Source: Chloroherpetonaceae bacterium (GTDB lineage: Bacteria > Bacteroidota > Chlorobiia > Chlorobiales > Thermochlorobacteraceae). Taken from it: 64,000 nucleotides of DNA. Under the pieces are notes generated by a model that was given only the letters and a program-made list of their open reading frames with translations, ran no database searches and had not been told where the DNA came from. Every line of letters begins with the position of its first letter. The stretch's first letter is position 1. Location: contig JANWWA010000001.1 in assembly GCA_025056565.1 (NCBI GenBank), forward strand, positions 62,001 to 126,000, read 5' to 3'. The translations under genes were made by a program, and so were the position numbers. Below are positions 46,104 through 54,843 of this stretch, piece by piece.

Positions 46104-47768
46104 TCAGTCTGATAGCGTTGCTTGCACAGTACTGAGCAGCGTTTTCAGATTAAATGGTTTCAGTAAAAAGCTTGCCACGCCTTTTTCTAACATTTGGCTT
46201 TGCCGTGTTGGCTCAACAGTTCCAGAAGTAATCAAAATCGGCACATTAGGTGCAACACGGTGCACCAAGCAAAAGAGTTCTTCGCCGCTGATTTCTGGCA
46301 GGCTCAGGTCGAAGATGCACAAACTGACATCATAGTTTATCGATTCCAAGAGCTGCAGCGCCTCTTTGCTGCTTTGCGCTGTTAAGGTCTGATAACCTGC
46401 GGCATTCAGGGCACGACTTAACACCTCGCACAAATGTGCTTCATCATCGACTACCAAAATCTTTTTGCTACAAGATAGTGCCTGACGCGATGGTGTTTGC
46501 AGAGAAGCTGGTCGATTTGCAACCGCTGCCTCATGTGCTCGACTTGCTCCCGCCCTCTTGTCTCTGGCTTGCGGCAGCAATACTGCGAAGGCTAAATGAG
46601 ACTCTGCTTCTCTTTGGATTCCAATTGCACCGTGATGCAGCGCCACAATGTGATATGCCAGCAGTAATTTGATGCTTACCTCTTCTTGTGCAGCAAACTC
46701 CAAGATTTTTAGGGGCTGGATAGGCACACTAAGCCACTCCGCAGCACTACTGATGCGCAATAGGCTATAACGCTGTCCTTCTGGCTTTGGCAATAGCTCA
46801 CGCAGCAAATCCATAGATGGCTCTGCCACCTCAATCGTAATCTTACTGCAAGCAGGCAGCACACTTTTGATGAGGGCAACAAGATTGAGAATTAGCTGAC
46901 ATATTAGCCTTGCGTCTGCATAAACTTTTTCCGACTCGGCATCGAGCGTAAGTTTAAACGAGAGATAATTTGCCAGACTTGATGTGAGGAGCTGACGCGC
47001 TTCTTCCACTGCTGACCACAGCGATACAGACGATAGCTGCATTTGCATTGGACGCGTAAAGTCCAAAATAGACTGCGTTAGCTTGCGCCCGTGTGCAATC
47101 GCTTGCTCAAACGCTTGACACTCCGCTTCCAGTGCATCTACGCGCCTATTCACTTGCAGGGCTGAAAACGCATTTTCCAGTGTATCAAACACCATGTTGA
47201 AATTGTAAGCGACGGCGCTTGCCAGCACAGGTATGGTGTTACAGGCTTCTGCTATCTGGTTGCTGGGAGTGTTTTGCTCCCGCGCTTTCCCTACAATAGC
47301 GATAGCGCGCTGACCACCATAGTCTATGCATCTGCCTGAAAGCTCTACTTGAGCGTACCCTCCTTCCGATTGGCGCAACCGCACCACAATTGAAGCTGGT
47401 GCAGGGCTATCTACGGGTGCATAACAAGCTTGAATAAACTGCCTGACCATATCTTGCTCACACTCGTGCACAAATGCACAGAGTGGCTTGCCAATCACCT
47501 GAGACGCCTCTGCCTTGCCCAACAGGGCAGCGCCTGCTGGATTGCAAAACTGAATGTCTGCTTCGGTATGCACAAATAAAGGGAGATTCAGACCGAGGAT
47601 GATTGACTTGTAGCTTGCTTCACTTTTTGAAAGTGTCTGCAGCGTTTGCTCGAGTAGCTGCGTTTTTTTCTCACTGGACTGAAGCAGTAGGTAGCCTAGC
47701 GCCCCCACTAAAATGAGGAACACAACAAGGCCTGTTAGCATCAATATCTGAAGCTCGCTATGCGTCAT
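46104..47768 (-). CDS. Hybrid histidine-kinase-like protein with degenerate kinase core and intact receiver
   Basis: 554 aa. A membrane helix (about 8-30) is followed by a PAS domain (about 45-170), a kinase-like region (about 180-400) and a C-terminal receiver (about 430-550). The receiver is complete: acidic pair in LVVDDEAHL, phosphoacceptor Asp in CIFDLSLPEISG, ITSG, and LLKPF. The kinase core is not: at the phosphoacceptor site the sequence reads SAVAYNFNM, with Tyr188 where related kinases have His; the N box (LILNLVALIKS) lacks its second Asn; and DNGxG and GxGLG boxes are absent (RISSAAEWL and EVSIKLLLA stand there). It is likely a pseudokinase that receives phosphate from elsewhere. 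The gene is 31 bp after iorB-like. Confidence 0.82.
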   Translation of the reverse strand: MTHSELQILMLTGLVVFLILVGALGYLLLQSSEKKTQLLEQTLQTLSKSEASYKSIILGLNLPLFVHTEADIQFCNPAGAALLGKAEASQVIGKPLCAFVHECEQDMVRQFIQACYAPVDSPAPASIVVRLRQSEGGYAQVELSGRCIDYGGQRAIAIVGKAREQNTPSNQIAEACNTIPVLASAVAYNFNMVFDTLENAFSALQVNRRVDALEAECQAFEQAIAHGRKLTQSILDFTRPMQMQLSSVSLWSAVEEARQLLTSSLANYLSFKLTLDAESEKVYADARLICQLILNLVALIKSVLPACSKITIEVAEPSMDLLRELLPKPEGQRYSLLRISSAAEWLSVPIQPLKILEFAAQEEVSIKLLLAYHIVALHHGAIGIQREAESHLAFAVLLPQARDKRAGASRAHEAAVANRPASLQTPSRQALSCSKKILVVDDEAHLCEVLSRALNAAGYQTLTAQSSKEALQLLESINYDVSLCIFDLSLPEISGEELFCLVHRVAPNVPILITSGTVEPTRQSQMLEKGVASFLLKPFNLKTLLSTVQATLSD

Positions 47769-47799
47769 TGTGCTCAGTCTCTGCAGCGGCTTAAAGTTT

Positions 47800-49944
47800 T
47801 TACGGCGCTCTTAATTCACTTGGCGCGATAGGTAGTTTGCGAATGCGCTTACCTGTGGCGGCAAAAATTGCGTTACAGACAGCGGGAATCGCGGGTGGCA
47901 AGCCCGGTTCTCCTGTGCCAGTTGGCGCTTCAGTGCTCGGCACAAAGTGCACTTCGACCTTTGGGGCTTCATCGATACGCATTGAATCGTAATCGTTGAA
48001 ATTAGCTTGCTCCACGCGCCCATTCTTAATCGTGATGGCACGCTTGAAGACGCAAGAAAGTCCATCAATCACACCGCCTTCCATTTGTGCTGCAGCCGAG
48101 AGTGGGTTCACCACTAATCCACAATCAATTGCCACGACTACACGGTGAACTTTCACGTGCCCTGTTTTCCTATCAACAGACACTTCTGCCACCTCTGCTA
48201 CGGCACTTCGGAACGACTCGTGGCATGCAATCCCACGAAAGACCCCTTCAGGCAAAGGTTTTCCCCAGCCTGACTTTTCTGCTACCAGCTCTAAGGCACG
48301 TTTAAGACGGCGATTTTCAAGCAAGCTATGGCGAAACTCCAATGGGTCTTTGCCGGCCAAGTAAGCCAGTTCATCAATAAAGCATTCGGTAATAAAGGCA
48401 TTTTGCGAACTTCCCACTGAGCGCCATGCTCCTGTTGGCACGCCCGGATTATGCATCACCCACTCTACATGCAAGTTTGGAATGCGATAAGGTAGATTTT
48501 GCGCCCCCTCTACTGCCGCACTTTCCACTTTATCCTTTGGGTGAGTTGCGTTGAGTGCATCGCCAACAATCTTGTGCGTCCAAGCTAAAATCTCGCCCTT
48601 GTCATCAAGTGCTGCACTGAGCACATTATAGGTTGAAGGGCGGTATAAATCATGCTGAATATCGTCTTCTCGTGACCAAATGACCTTTACTGGCGCCTTA
48701 ATAGCATTTGAAATCTCGATCGCATCAGCCACATAGTCTGGGTAGAGCTTGCGTCCGAATCCGCCACCCAGAAAAGTGGTATGCACGATAATTTTCTCTT
48801 TCGGTAACCCTGTCAGTTCCGCTGCCAAACTCTGCACGCGGTCTGGCACTTGCGTGGATGCCCAAATTTCGCACCGGTGGCTTTCAACGCTGGCAACAGC
48901 AGCGGGTGGCTCCATCGGCGTATGTGCCAGATAGGGAACTTCATAGACGACATTTACCAGCCGTTTTGTGGCGCGCTCAAGAATGGCTTTTGCATCACCC
49001 ACTGATTTTGCCACTGCCCCTGCCGTCTTTGCTAACTGCTCTCGCTCTTTGCGAATGGTCTCGCTGCTTTGCTTTGCAAAGCTAGACTCTTCCCACTTGA
49101 TTTTGAGCTTTTCTCTTGCCTGCATCGCATTCCAATACCCATCTGCCACCACCGCCACACCGGACGAAATTTGCACAATGTGCTTTACGCCAGCCGCCTG
49201 ACGCGCCAACTTGTCATCAACGCTTTTGACTTTGCTACCAAAAACAGGTGGGCGCACCACGACCGCCACCAACATATTTGGCACTTTCACATCAATGCCG
49301 AAAATGGCTTTACCCGTTATCTTTTCTTGGTGGTCTAAGCGACGAGTGGGTTTTCCAATCAGCTTAAAGTCGGTAGGAGATTTCAGCGTTGGATTCTGTG
49401 GTGGCGCAAGGGTAGCGGCTATCGGCACTAATTCACCATAGCTCATTTTTTTGCCGCTGGTGTGAAGTACGAATCCCTGCTCTGTGCGACACTCACGCTC
49501 AGGCACTTTCATTGCTTTGGCTGCAGCAGCAAGGAGCATTTCTCGTGCCGCTGCACCTGCTTTGCGAAGTGTTTCCCAATTTGTGCGCACGCTCGCACTG
49601 CCTCCTGTGCCCATTCGCCCGTATTTCTCGTGGGCATCAGCCTGCTGCACACGCACCTTTGTCCAGTCCGCATCTAACTCTTCTGCCACAATCATCGGTA
49701 GCGCCGTATGCACACCCTGCCCCATCTCCACTTTGCCAATCGTTACAGTAATCGTTCCATCTTGCTCAATTCGAAGCCACGCATTTGGCTCGAAGCTGCT
49801 CTGGTCAGATGTCTCCGCAAAAATCTGGTGTTTGTCATCTGGCAAGAGATGAAAGCCCAACACCAGACCCGCTCCAGCTGCGGACAGCACTTTTAGCACT
49901 GTGCGTCTTGAGACGCCGGTCGGGTTCAGCTCTTTGGCATTCAT
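47800..49944 (-). CDS. Molybdopterin-binding subunit of an IorB-type aldehyde/xanthine-family oxidoreductase
   Basis: 714 aa. An N-terminal twin-arginine signal (GVSRRTVLKVLSAAGAGLVLGF) marks export in folded form. Family blocks include GKVEMGQGVHTALPMIVAEELD, LTGLPKEKIIVHTTFLGGGFGRKLYPDYVADA, PTGAWRSVGSSQNAFITECFIDEL, and the C-terminal GTGEPGLPPAIPAVCNAI. This is the isoquinoline 1-oxidoreductase beta type, which pairs with a small 2Fe-2S subunit and has no FAD subunit, so electrons pass to another acceptor. The substrate (aldehyde or N-heterocycle) is unknown. Its start overlaps the stop of the Fe-S subunit gene by 4 bp. Confidence 0.9.
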   Translation of the reverse strand: MNAKELNPTGVSRRTVLKVLSAAGAGLVLGFHLLPDDKHQIFAETSDQSSFEPNAWLRIEQDGTITVTIGKVEMGQGVHTALPMIVAEELDADWTKVRVQQADAHEKYGRMGTGGSASVRTNWETLRKAGAAAREMLLAAAAKAMKVPERECRTEQGFVLHTSGKKMSYGELVPIAATLAPPQNPTLKSPTDFKLIGKPTRRLDHQEKITGKAIFGIDVKVPNMLVAVVVRPPVFGSKVKSVDDKLARQAAGVKHIVQISSGVAVVADGYWNAMQAREKLKIKWEESSFAKQSSETIRKEREQLAKTAGAVAKSVGDAKAILERATKRLVNVVYEVPYLAHTPMEPPAAVASVESHRCEIWASTQVPDRVQSLAAELTGLPKEKIIVHTTFLGGGFGRKLYPDYVADAIEISNAIKAPVKVIWSREDDIQHDLYRPSTYNVLSAALDDKGEILAWTHKIVGDALNATHPKDKVESAAVEGAQNLPYRIPNLHVEWVMHNPGVPTGAWRSVGSSQNAFITECFIDELAYLAGKDPLEFRHSLLENRRLKRALELVAEKSGWGKPLPEGVFRGIACHESFRSAVAEVAEVSVDRKTGHVKVHRVVVAIDCGLVVNPLSAAAQMEGGVIDGLSCVFKRAITIKNGRVEQANFNDYDSMRIDEAPKVEVHFVPSTEAPTGTGEPGLPPAIPAVCNAIFAATGKRIRKLPIAPSELRAP

Positions 49945-50417
49945 TTCAGTCCTCCTTTCTGGTGCAGCCGTGCGGCTCGATGAATGGCTGCGCGAATGCG
50001 TTGATATGTGCCGCAGCGGCAGAGCACGCCACTCATTGCCTCGTCAATATCTTGGTCGGTGGGAATTGGTTTTTCATTTAGCAGCCCTGCTGCGGTCATA
50101 ATTTGCCCGGGCTGGCAGTATCCGCACTGTGCCACATCTTCTTCAATCCATGCCTGCTGCAATGCTGTCAGCCCTGATTCAGCCAGTCCTTCAATCGTGG
50201 TAATGCGTTTGCCTGCGACCATTTCAACAGGGCGTGAGCAGGACTTTGCTGCCTCTCCCTCAATTAGCACGGTGCATGCCCCACAGTAACCTTTGCCGCA
50301 GCCGTATTTTGTGCCTGTTAGCCCTAATACATCACGCAGCACCCAGAGCAGCGGCATATCTGGGTCCAATTTCAAAGTATAAGATTGACGATTAACTGTT
50401 AGCGTAAATGATTTCAT
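49941..50417 (-). CDS. 2Fe-2S subunit of the IorA-type molybdenum hydroxylase
   Basis: 158 aa. The ATG at 50417 (MKSFTLTVNRQSYTL) matches the family start; an upstream in-frame extension to 50471 is unlike it. An N-terminal plant-type ferredoxin domain has KYGCGKGYCGACTV with a distal cysteine in KSCSRPVE; the C-terminal four-helix domain has QCGYCQPG and VLCRCGTYQRI for the second 2Fe-2S cluster. It would carry electrons from the molybdenum site to an outside acceptor. It overlaps the large-subunit gene by 4 bp, and it has no signal of its own, so it would be co-exported with the Tat-tagged partner. Confidence 0.93.
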   Translation of the reverse strand: MKSFTLTVNRQSYTLKLDPDMPLLWVLRDVLGLTGTKYGCGKGYCGACTVLIEGEAAKSCSRPVEMVAGKRITTIEGLAESGLTALQQAWIEEDVAQCGYCQPGQIMTAAGLLNEKPIPTDQDIDEAMSGVLCRCGTYQRIRAAIHRAARLHQKGGLK

Positions 50418-50538
50418 TGTGCAGCCTGAATCAATGAGCGAGATAAAGTGTAGTAACAGGAAGATAAACAAGTTTAGGTAAGGCGCAAATCGGCTATGCG
50501 CCGCATGTTCTGTTCTTCGCTTCCTTGCTACAGTGTGC

Positions 50539-52125
50539 TTACACCGTTTGCGCCAAGTATGCAGGCAGCCAGACAGAGAAGGTTGTGCCTTCTTTTGGAA
50601 TAGAGTTGCAGATGATTACCCCACGATGGCTTTTTACGACGCCCTGTGCCATAGACAGCCCTAAGCCTGCACGGGGCATTTCTTTTGTGCTGAAAAAGGG
50701 TTCAAAAATTTTGCTTTGATGTTCTGCTGCAATTCCAATGCCATTATCGCTGATTGCTAAGCACACAAAAGGATTATTGTCTGGCAATACGAAGCTGTGC
50801 GCTTCTTTTTCGCTTAGTCGGCTCGAGAAAGTAGAGAGTTGAATTTTACCACGAAAACCGCTTTGTTTGGTAGCTTTTTCTTCAATTGCTTCCAGAGCAT
50901 TCAGAAAGAGATTTAGAATTACTTGCTTGAGCTGCACTCTATCGCCTTGCACTGCAGGCAAGTTCGCTGAGAAGGCACATTCTATCACGACTCGATCGCT
51001 CTGCACTGTTTCGCTCATCTCGTCCAAGACCTCTTTGGCTAGTGCGTTCAGGTTCACCGGCTCAATATGTAATCGCCCTTGACCTGTGTAGCCTACAAGC
51101 TGGCTTGTGAGCATCGCTGCACGCATTGCACTTTCCTCAATGCGGCGCAGCCGAGTTTGCACGTTGCTCTGCGAGGATTTTTCAATTTCCATCTGCAAGA
51201 GACTGAGGTTGCCTAAAATTGCAGCCAGAATGTTGTTATAGTTATGCGCCATTCCGCTGGCAATTTTCCTGAGCGCATCTTCCCGCTGTTCCTGTATGAG
51301 TTTCTGCAACACATATTCTGCCTCAATTTGGCGTGCCCCTTTCAGTGTTAGGTCATAGAAGACCATCACGGCGCCGACCACTTCTCCTTCTCTGCTATAA
51401 ATCGGTGCGGCACTATCGACGATAGGGGTTTCAGCCCCATTGCGACTAACTAGGCGCGTTTTAGGTGGCACTTGCACCGTTCGCTTTTCTCGAAGCGCTG
51501 TAATCAGGGGCGGCTCAATACGCTGGTGCGACCGCTCCTCGACCAACTTCATCACTTCATCTACTGGGCGATAGAAGGCATCGCTTCGTTTCCAACCTGT
51601 CAGCCGCTCCGCTTCATCGTTCATAATTTGAACGCAGGCTTGCTTGTCGACAGCCACCAACCCTTCTGGAATGCTCATCAAAGTATCTTCTAACAAATCC
51701 CGTTTGCGATATACTTGCACCTCGCTCTGGAAACGCATCATTGCAATTTCCAGCGCCGCACAGAGCTCTGCATCTTTGAATGGTTTGAGGATAAACCCAT
51801 ATGGGGAGACCGCCTGCACGCGTCGGAGCGTGTCATCGTCCGCATGCGCAGTCAGAAACACCACAGGCGCTGTTTTTTCAGCTAAAATTTTTTCTGCGAC
51901 CATCACCCCATCCATTTTACCCTTGATGGTAATGTCCATCAGCACCACATCGGGCTTGCTCTGGGCGTATTTTTCCAGTGCCGCTTCTGCGCTGGCCGCA
52001 ATACCCGCTACATCGTAGCCACGCGACGCCAACAGCTCAGAGAGATGCATTGCGACAATCGCCTCATCTTCCACAATAAGCACTTTCTTCTTAGCTGGCG
52101 TTATGCTTGACGCGGACTGGGTCAT
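50539..52125 (-). CDS. Receiver-PAS-histidine kinase hybrid
   Basis: 528 aa, soluble. An N-terminal receiver (about 13-130) is complete: LIVEDEAIV, phosphoacceptor Asp in VVLMDITIKGKMDG, FLTAH and ILKPF. A PAS domain (about 140-255) is followed by a HisKA region with the histidine in ASGMAHNYNNIL (about 292) and an HATPase with NLFLNALEA, DNGIGIAAEH, and GLGLSMAQG. A phosphorylated input receiver would control the kinase output. It lies 50 bp after the next sensor gene and 121 bp ahead of iorA-like, so it may answer to or control that enzyme. Confidence 0.9.
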   Translation of the reverse strand: MTQSASSITPAKKKVLIVEDEAIVAMHLSELLASRGYDVAGIAASAEAALEKYAQSKPDVVLMDITIKGKMDGVMVAEKILAEKTAPVVFLTAHADDDTLRRVQAVSPYGFILKPFKDAELCAALEIAMMRFQSEVQVYRKRDLLEDTLMSIPEGLVAVDKQACVQIMNDEAERLTGWKRSDAFYRPVDEVMKLVEERSHQRIEPPLITALREKRTVQVPPKTRLVSRNGAETPIVDSAAPIYSREGEVVGAVMVFYDLTLKGARQIEAEYVLQKLIQEQREDALRKIASGMAHNYNNILAAILGNLSLLQMEIEKSSQSNVQTRLRRIEESAMRAAMLTSQLVGYTGQGRLHIEPVNLNALAKEVLDEMSETVQSDRVVIECAFSANLPAVQGDRVQLKQVILNLFLNALEAIEEKATKQSGFRGKIQLSTFSSRLSEKEAHSFVLPDNNPFVCLAISDNGIGIAAEHQSKIFEPFFSTKEMPRAGLGLSMAQGVVKSHRGVIICNSIPKEGTTFSVWLPAYLAQTV

Positions 52126-52175
52126 TGAATTTGCGCAAAGTTTAGTGTTTCATACAGCTTGTCGGGGGTGCCGCA

Positions 52176-54659
52176 CTACGGGCTGTCGTCCCTGAAGGAA
52201 ATACGGAAAACCGCGCCATTTTCAGTGCGCGCCTCAACTGTGCCGTGCAGTTGCTCCGTCAGCATTTTAACTAGCCGCAGCCCTAAGGTTTTAGGCGACT
52301 CAATCGGGTTTGCAACTGGAAAGCCTATGCCATTATCACGCACCTCCAAACACACCTCTTTCTCTGCATTTTTGGCAGCGAAGATAGTAATCTTTTTCTC
52401 TCCGCCACTGGGCGCTACGCCATCTGGAAACGCATACTTGAGACTATTGGTCACCAACTCGCTCACAATTAGCCCTGCTGGCACGGCTGCGTGGATACTG
52501 ACCGAGAGATTCTCTGAACTGGTTTTGACCTCAATAAGAGATGAAGACACTGTGTAAGAGTCTGATAGCATTCCCACTAAGCTGTGGAGATACTCTGCAA
52601 AGTTAATCTCCGCAAAGTCTTTGGTCTGGTAGAGTTGCTCGTGAATAAGTGCCATAGATTTGATGCGGTTCTGGCTCTCACGAAAAATCTCCCTTGCTCG
52701 CTCATCAGTTAATTTTAGCGATTGCAGGTATAGCAAGCTGGAGACCACCTGCAAATTGTTTTTGACGCGGTGGTGAATTTCTTTGAGCAAAATTTCCTTT
52801 TCTGCCAGTGATTTTGCTAGCGACAGTTCAGCACGTTTATGCTCTGTTACATCTTGCAAGATGATGAGCCAGCAGCTCTGCACGCCTAACTCAATTGCTT
52901 GGGCTGCTGCCAAAACGCTGCGCACTTCACCAGTTTGCGAAATTAGTTCGGTCTCCATGCCAGTCAGAGCATTTGAGTTGGTCTTGTGCGCAAGTGCTTC
53001 GCTTAGCTCTTTTTTAGACAGTTGCAAGCCGACTTGCTCAATGGTGCGTCCAATCGCATCTTCATAAGAAATTCCTGATAAGTTCTCGAAAGCAGTATTC
53101 GCATTGAGGATTTTGCCGTCTTCAGCACTGCAGAGCAGGATCGCCGCTGGGCTGAGGTGGAAAATTGTCCAGAAATAGTCTTCGCTTTGCTGCAGCGTCT
53201 GTTCCACACGCTTTCGTGCCGCAATTTCTTCCTGCAGTTTTCGGCTTAGCTCAATTAGGTCGCGTGTGCGCTCAATAACACGTGCTTCAAAGTCTTCCTT
53301 AGCGCGCTGCAGTTCTTTTTCTACCTGCACCCGCTCTGTGATGTCTCGCAAATTGACGATGATGGCGCAAATCGCATTGTCGTGCAAAAGATTATTTGCG
53401 ACCAATTCGATATACCGCCACTCGCCGCTTTTGTGCTGCATTCGTAGCCGCATGGGCGGCATGTCTCCAGTCTTGTGAATGCTCTGCAGAAACTCCGCTT
53501 GCATTGCTTCCCTGTCACTGGTATGCACCAGCTCAAAAAGCGAATGCCCCAGCAATTCCTCGCTGCTGTAACCCAAAGCCCGCTCAGCCACTGATGACTC
53601 ATAGAGAATGTGCGCCTGACTGTCAAGCAGCATTATCATATCGCTGGAGTGCTCAATCATTTTTCGGAAGCGTTGCTCTCGCTGCGCCAAAGCCTCAATC
53701 CAGAACTGGCGCTCCTCGTTTTCTTTGGCAAGCGCCACAAACAATTCGTTTTGCTCTGCCAATTCTCGTCTTAGCCCCTCAGCCCGCTCGATTTCATTGC
53801 TAAGCACCAGCTCCATTTCTGAGCATCTTGTTTCCAGTTTCTTGCACTTCTGCTCCAGCACATCTAAGGCGTCGTTCAACTTCTTGATGTTTTGATGTTC
53901 TTGTACATACCGCTGCTCCAAATCCAGCCACCTGAAGGCTTGATAGAGTGCTGCATCTAAGCGTTTTTCTGTCAAATTCTCTATCAGTGCATATCCTAAT
54001 GCACCTTGCCGTAGATATTCAATTGCTTGGGTTTCCGTGTTTTCACTAGCAAGTAAAAAGAGTGGCAAGTCTGAAACCATTACGCTGGAAAAGGGGGTTA
54101 GCTCATTTAATGCTACAATTAGCAGATCAGGTGTGGCCGGTGCATTAGACATTCCTCGCAATAGCGGCAGGAGTACCATGTCACGACGCTTCTGCAACAT
54201 TTTTTCAATTCGCAGACGCAGCGACAACGGCTCTATGAGCAACGCCACCTTACGCTTTGCCACAACTTCGCTTGACTGAGTCGCCTGCAGCCCGCTACAT
54301 AGCGAACGCATAAATTCTGCTACTTTCTGCGCCTCACCTTTTTCAAAGAAAGCGGTTGCTCCCGCATCTAAACACAACTGTGCTGCCTGCCCTCGTCTCT
54401 CGCCGACTATCACAAATGGTATATCTTCTGCGACCTGATGAACCAGTTGCAAAGCTGATACACCGTCCAACTCAGGGAAAAGACACCAGTTCAGCACTAC
54501 ATCGGGTCGTTCTTCTTGCAAGGCACGCAGCAGAGCTTCACGCGTGCGCACTTCCCTTGCACGAACTGGCAACCCTGCTGCTTGCCAGACTTGTGCAAGA
54601 CTATGCGTCTCTTCTGCTGAGGTATTGACGACCAGTATGCGTAGCTCTCGCCCATTCAT
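52176..54659 (-). CDS. Sensor kinase with two degenerate receivers, two PAS domains and HisKA_2/HATPase
   Basis: 827 aa; the ATG at 54659 has GGAGG upstream and is chosen over a GTG four codons earlier. Two tandem receiver-like domains open the protein. In the first (about 6-125) the acidic pair is N12-T13 and the phosphoacceptor position is W58. The second (about 135-245) has IEP and VALNEL at the equivalent sites. A coiled coil (about 255-330) leads to two PAS domains (about 335-455 and 495-610). The kinase core is HisKA_2-type with EIHHRVKNNLQVVSSLL (about 625), and HATPase boxes NSLKYAFPD and DNGIGFP are intact. A multi-input sensor; signal unknown. Confidence 0.85.
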   Translation of the reverse strand: MNGRELRILVVNTSAEETHSLAQVWQAAGLPVRAREVRTREALLRALQEERPDVVLNWCLFPELDGVSALQLVHQVAEDIPFVIVGERRGQAAQLCLDAGATAFFEKGEAQKVAEFMRSLCSGLQATQSSEVVAKRKVALLIEPLSLRLRIEKMLQKRRDMVLLPLLRGMSNAPATPDLLIVALNELTPFSSVMVSDLPLFLLASENTETQAIEYLRQGALGYALIENLTEKRLDAALYQAFRWLDLEQRYVQEHQNIKKLNDALDVLEQKCKKLETRCSEMELVLSNEIERAEGLRRELAEQNELFVALAKENEERQFWIEALAQREQRFRKMIEHSSDMIMLLDSQAHILYESSVAERALGYSSEELLGHSLFELVHTSDREAMQAEFLQSIHKTGDMPPMRLRMQHKSGEWRYIELVANNLLHDNAICAIIVNLRDITERVQVEKELQRAKEDFEARVIERTRDLIELSRKLQEEIAARKRVEQTLQQSEDYFWTIFHLSPAAILLCSAEDGKILNANTAFENLSGISYEDAIGRTIEQVGLQLSKKELSEALAHKTNSNALTGMETELISQTGEVRSVLAAAQAIELGVQSCWLIILQDVTEHKRAELSLAKSLAEKEILLKEIHHRVKNNLQVVSSLLYLQSLKLTDERAREIFRESQNRIKSMALIHEQLYQTKDFAEINFAEYLHSLVGMLSDSYTVSSSLIEVKTSSENLSVSIHAAVPAGLIVSELVTNSLKYAFPDGVAPSGGEKKITIFAAKNAEKEVCLEVRDNGIGFPVANPIESPKTLGLRLVKMLTEQLHGTVEARTENGAVFRISFRDDSP

Positions 54660-54843
54660 TTCGCCCTCCACCAGCGAAGATAAGACTTACTCCGCAAAAA
54701 GACGGTTGCCTGCAGCCTTTCTTTTCAAGACCAAGTCCGTTCCTTTCTAGCTTTCAGTCTCTTTATCCAACACTTGCTGCTATCACCTGTGAAACCCTCA
54801 GGCTCAGCGCCCCAATGTCGCAGAGGAGTGTCGTAGCACCGTA

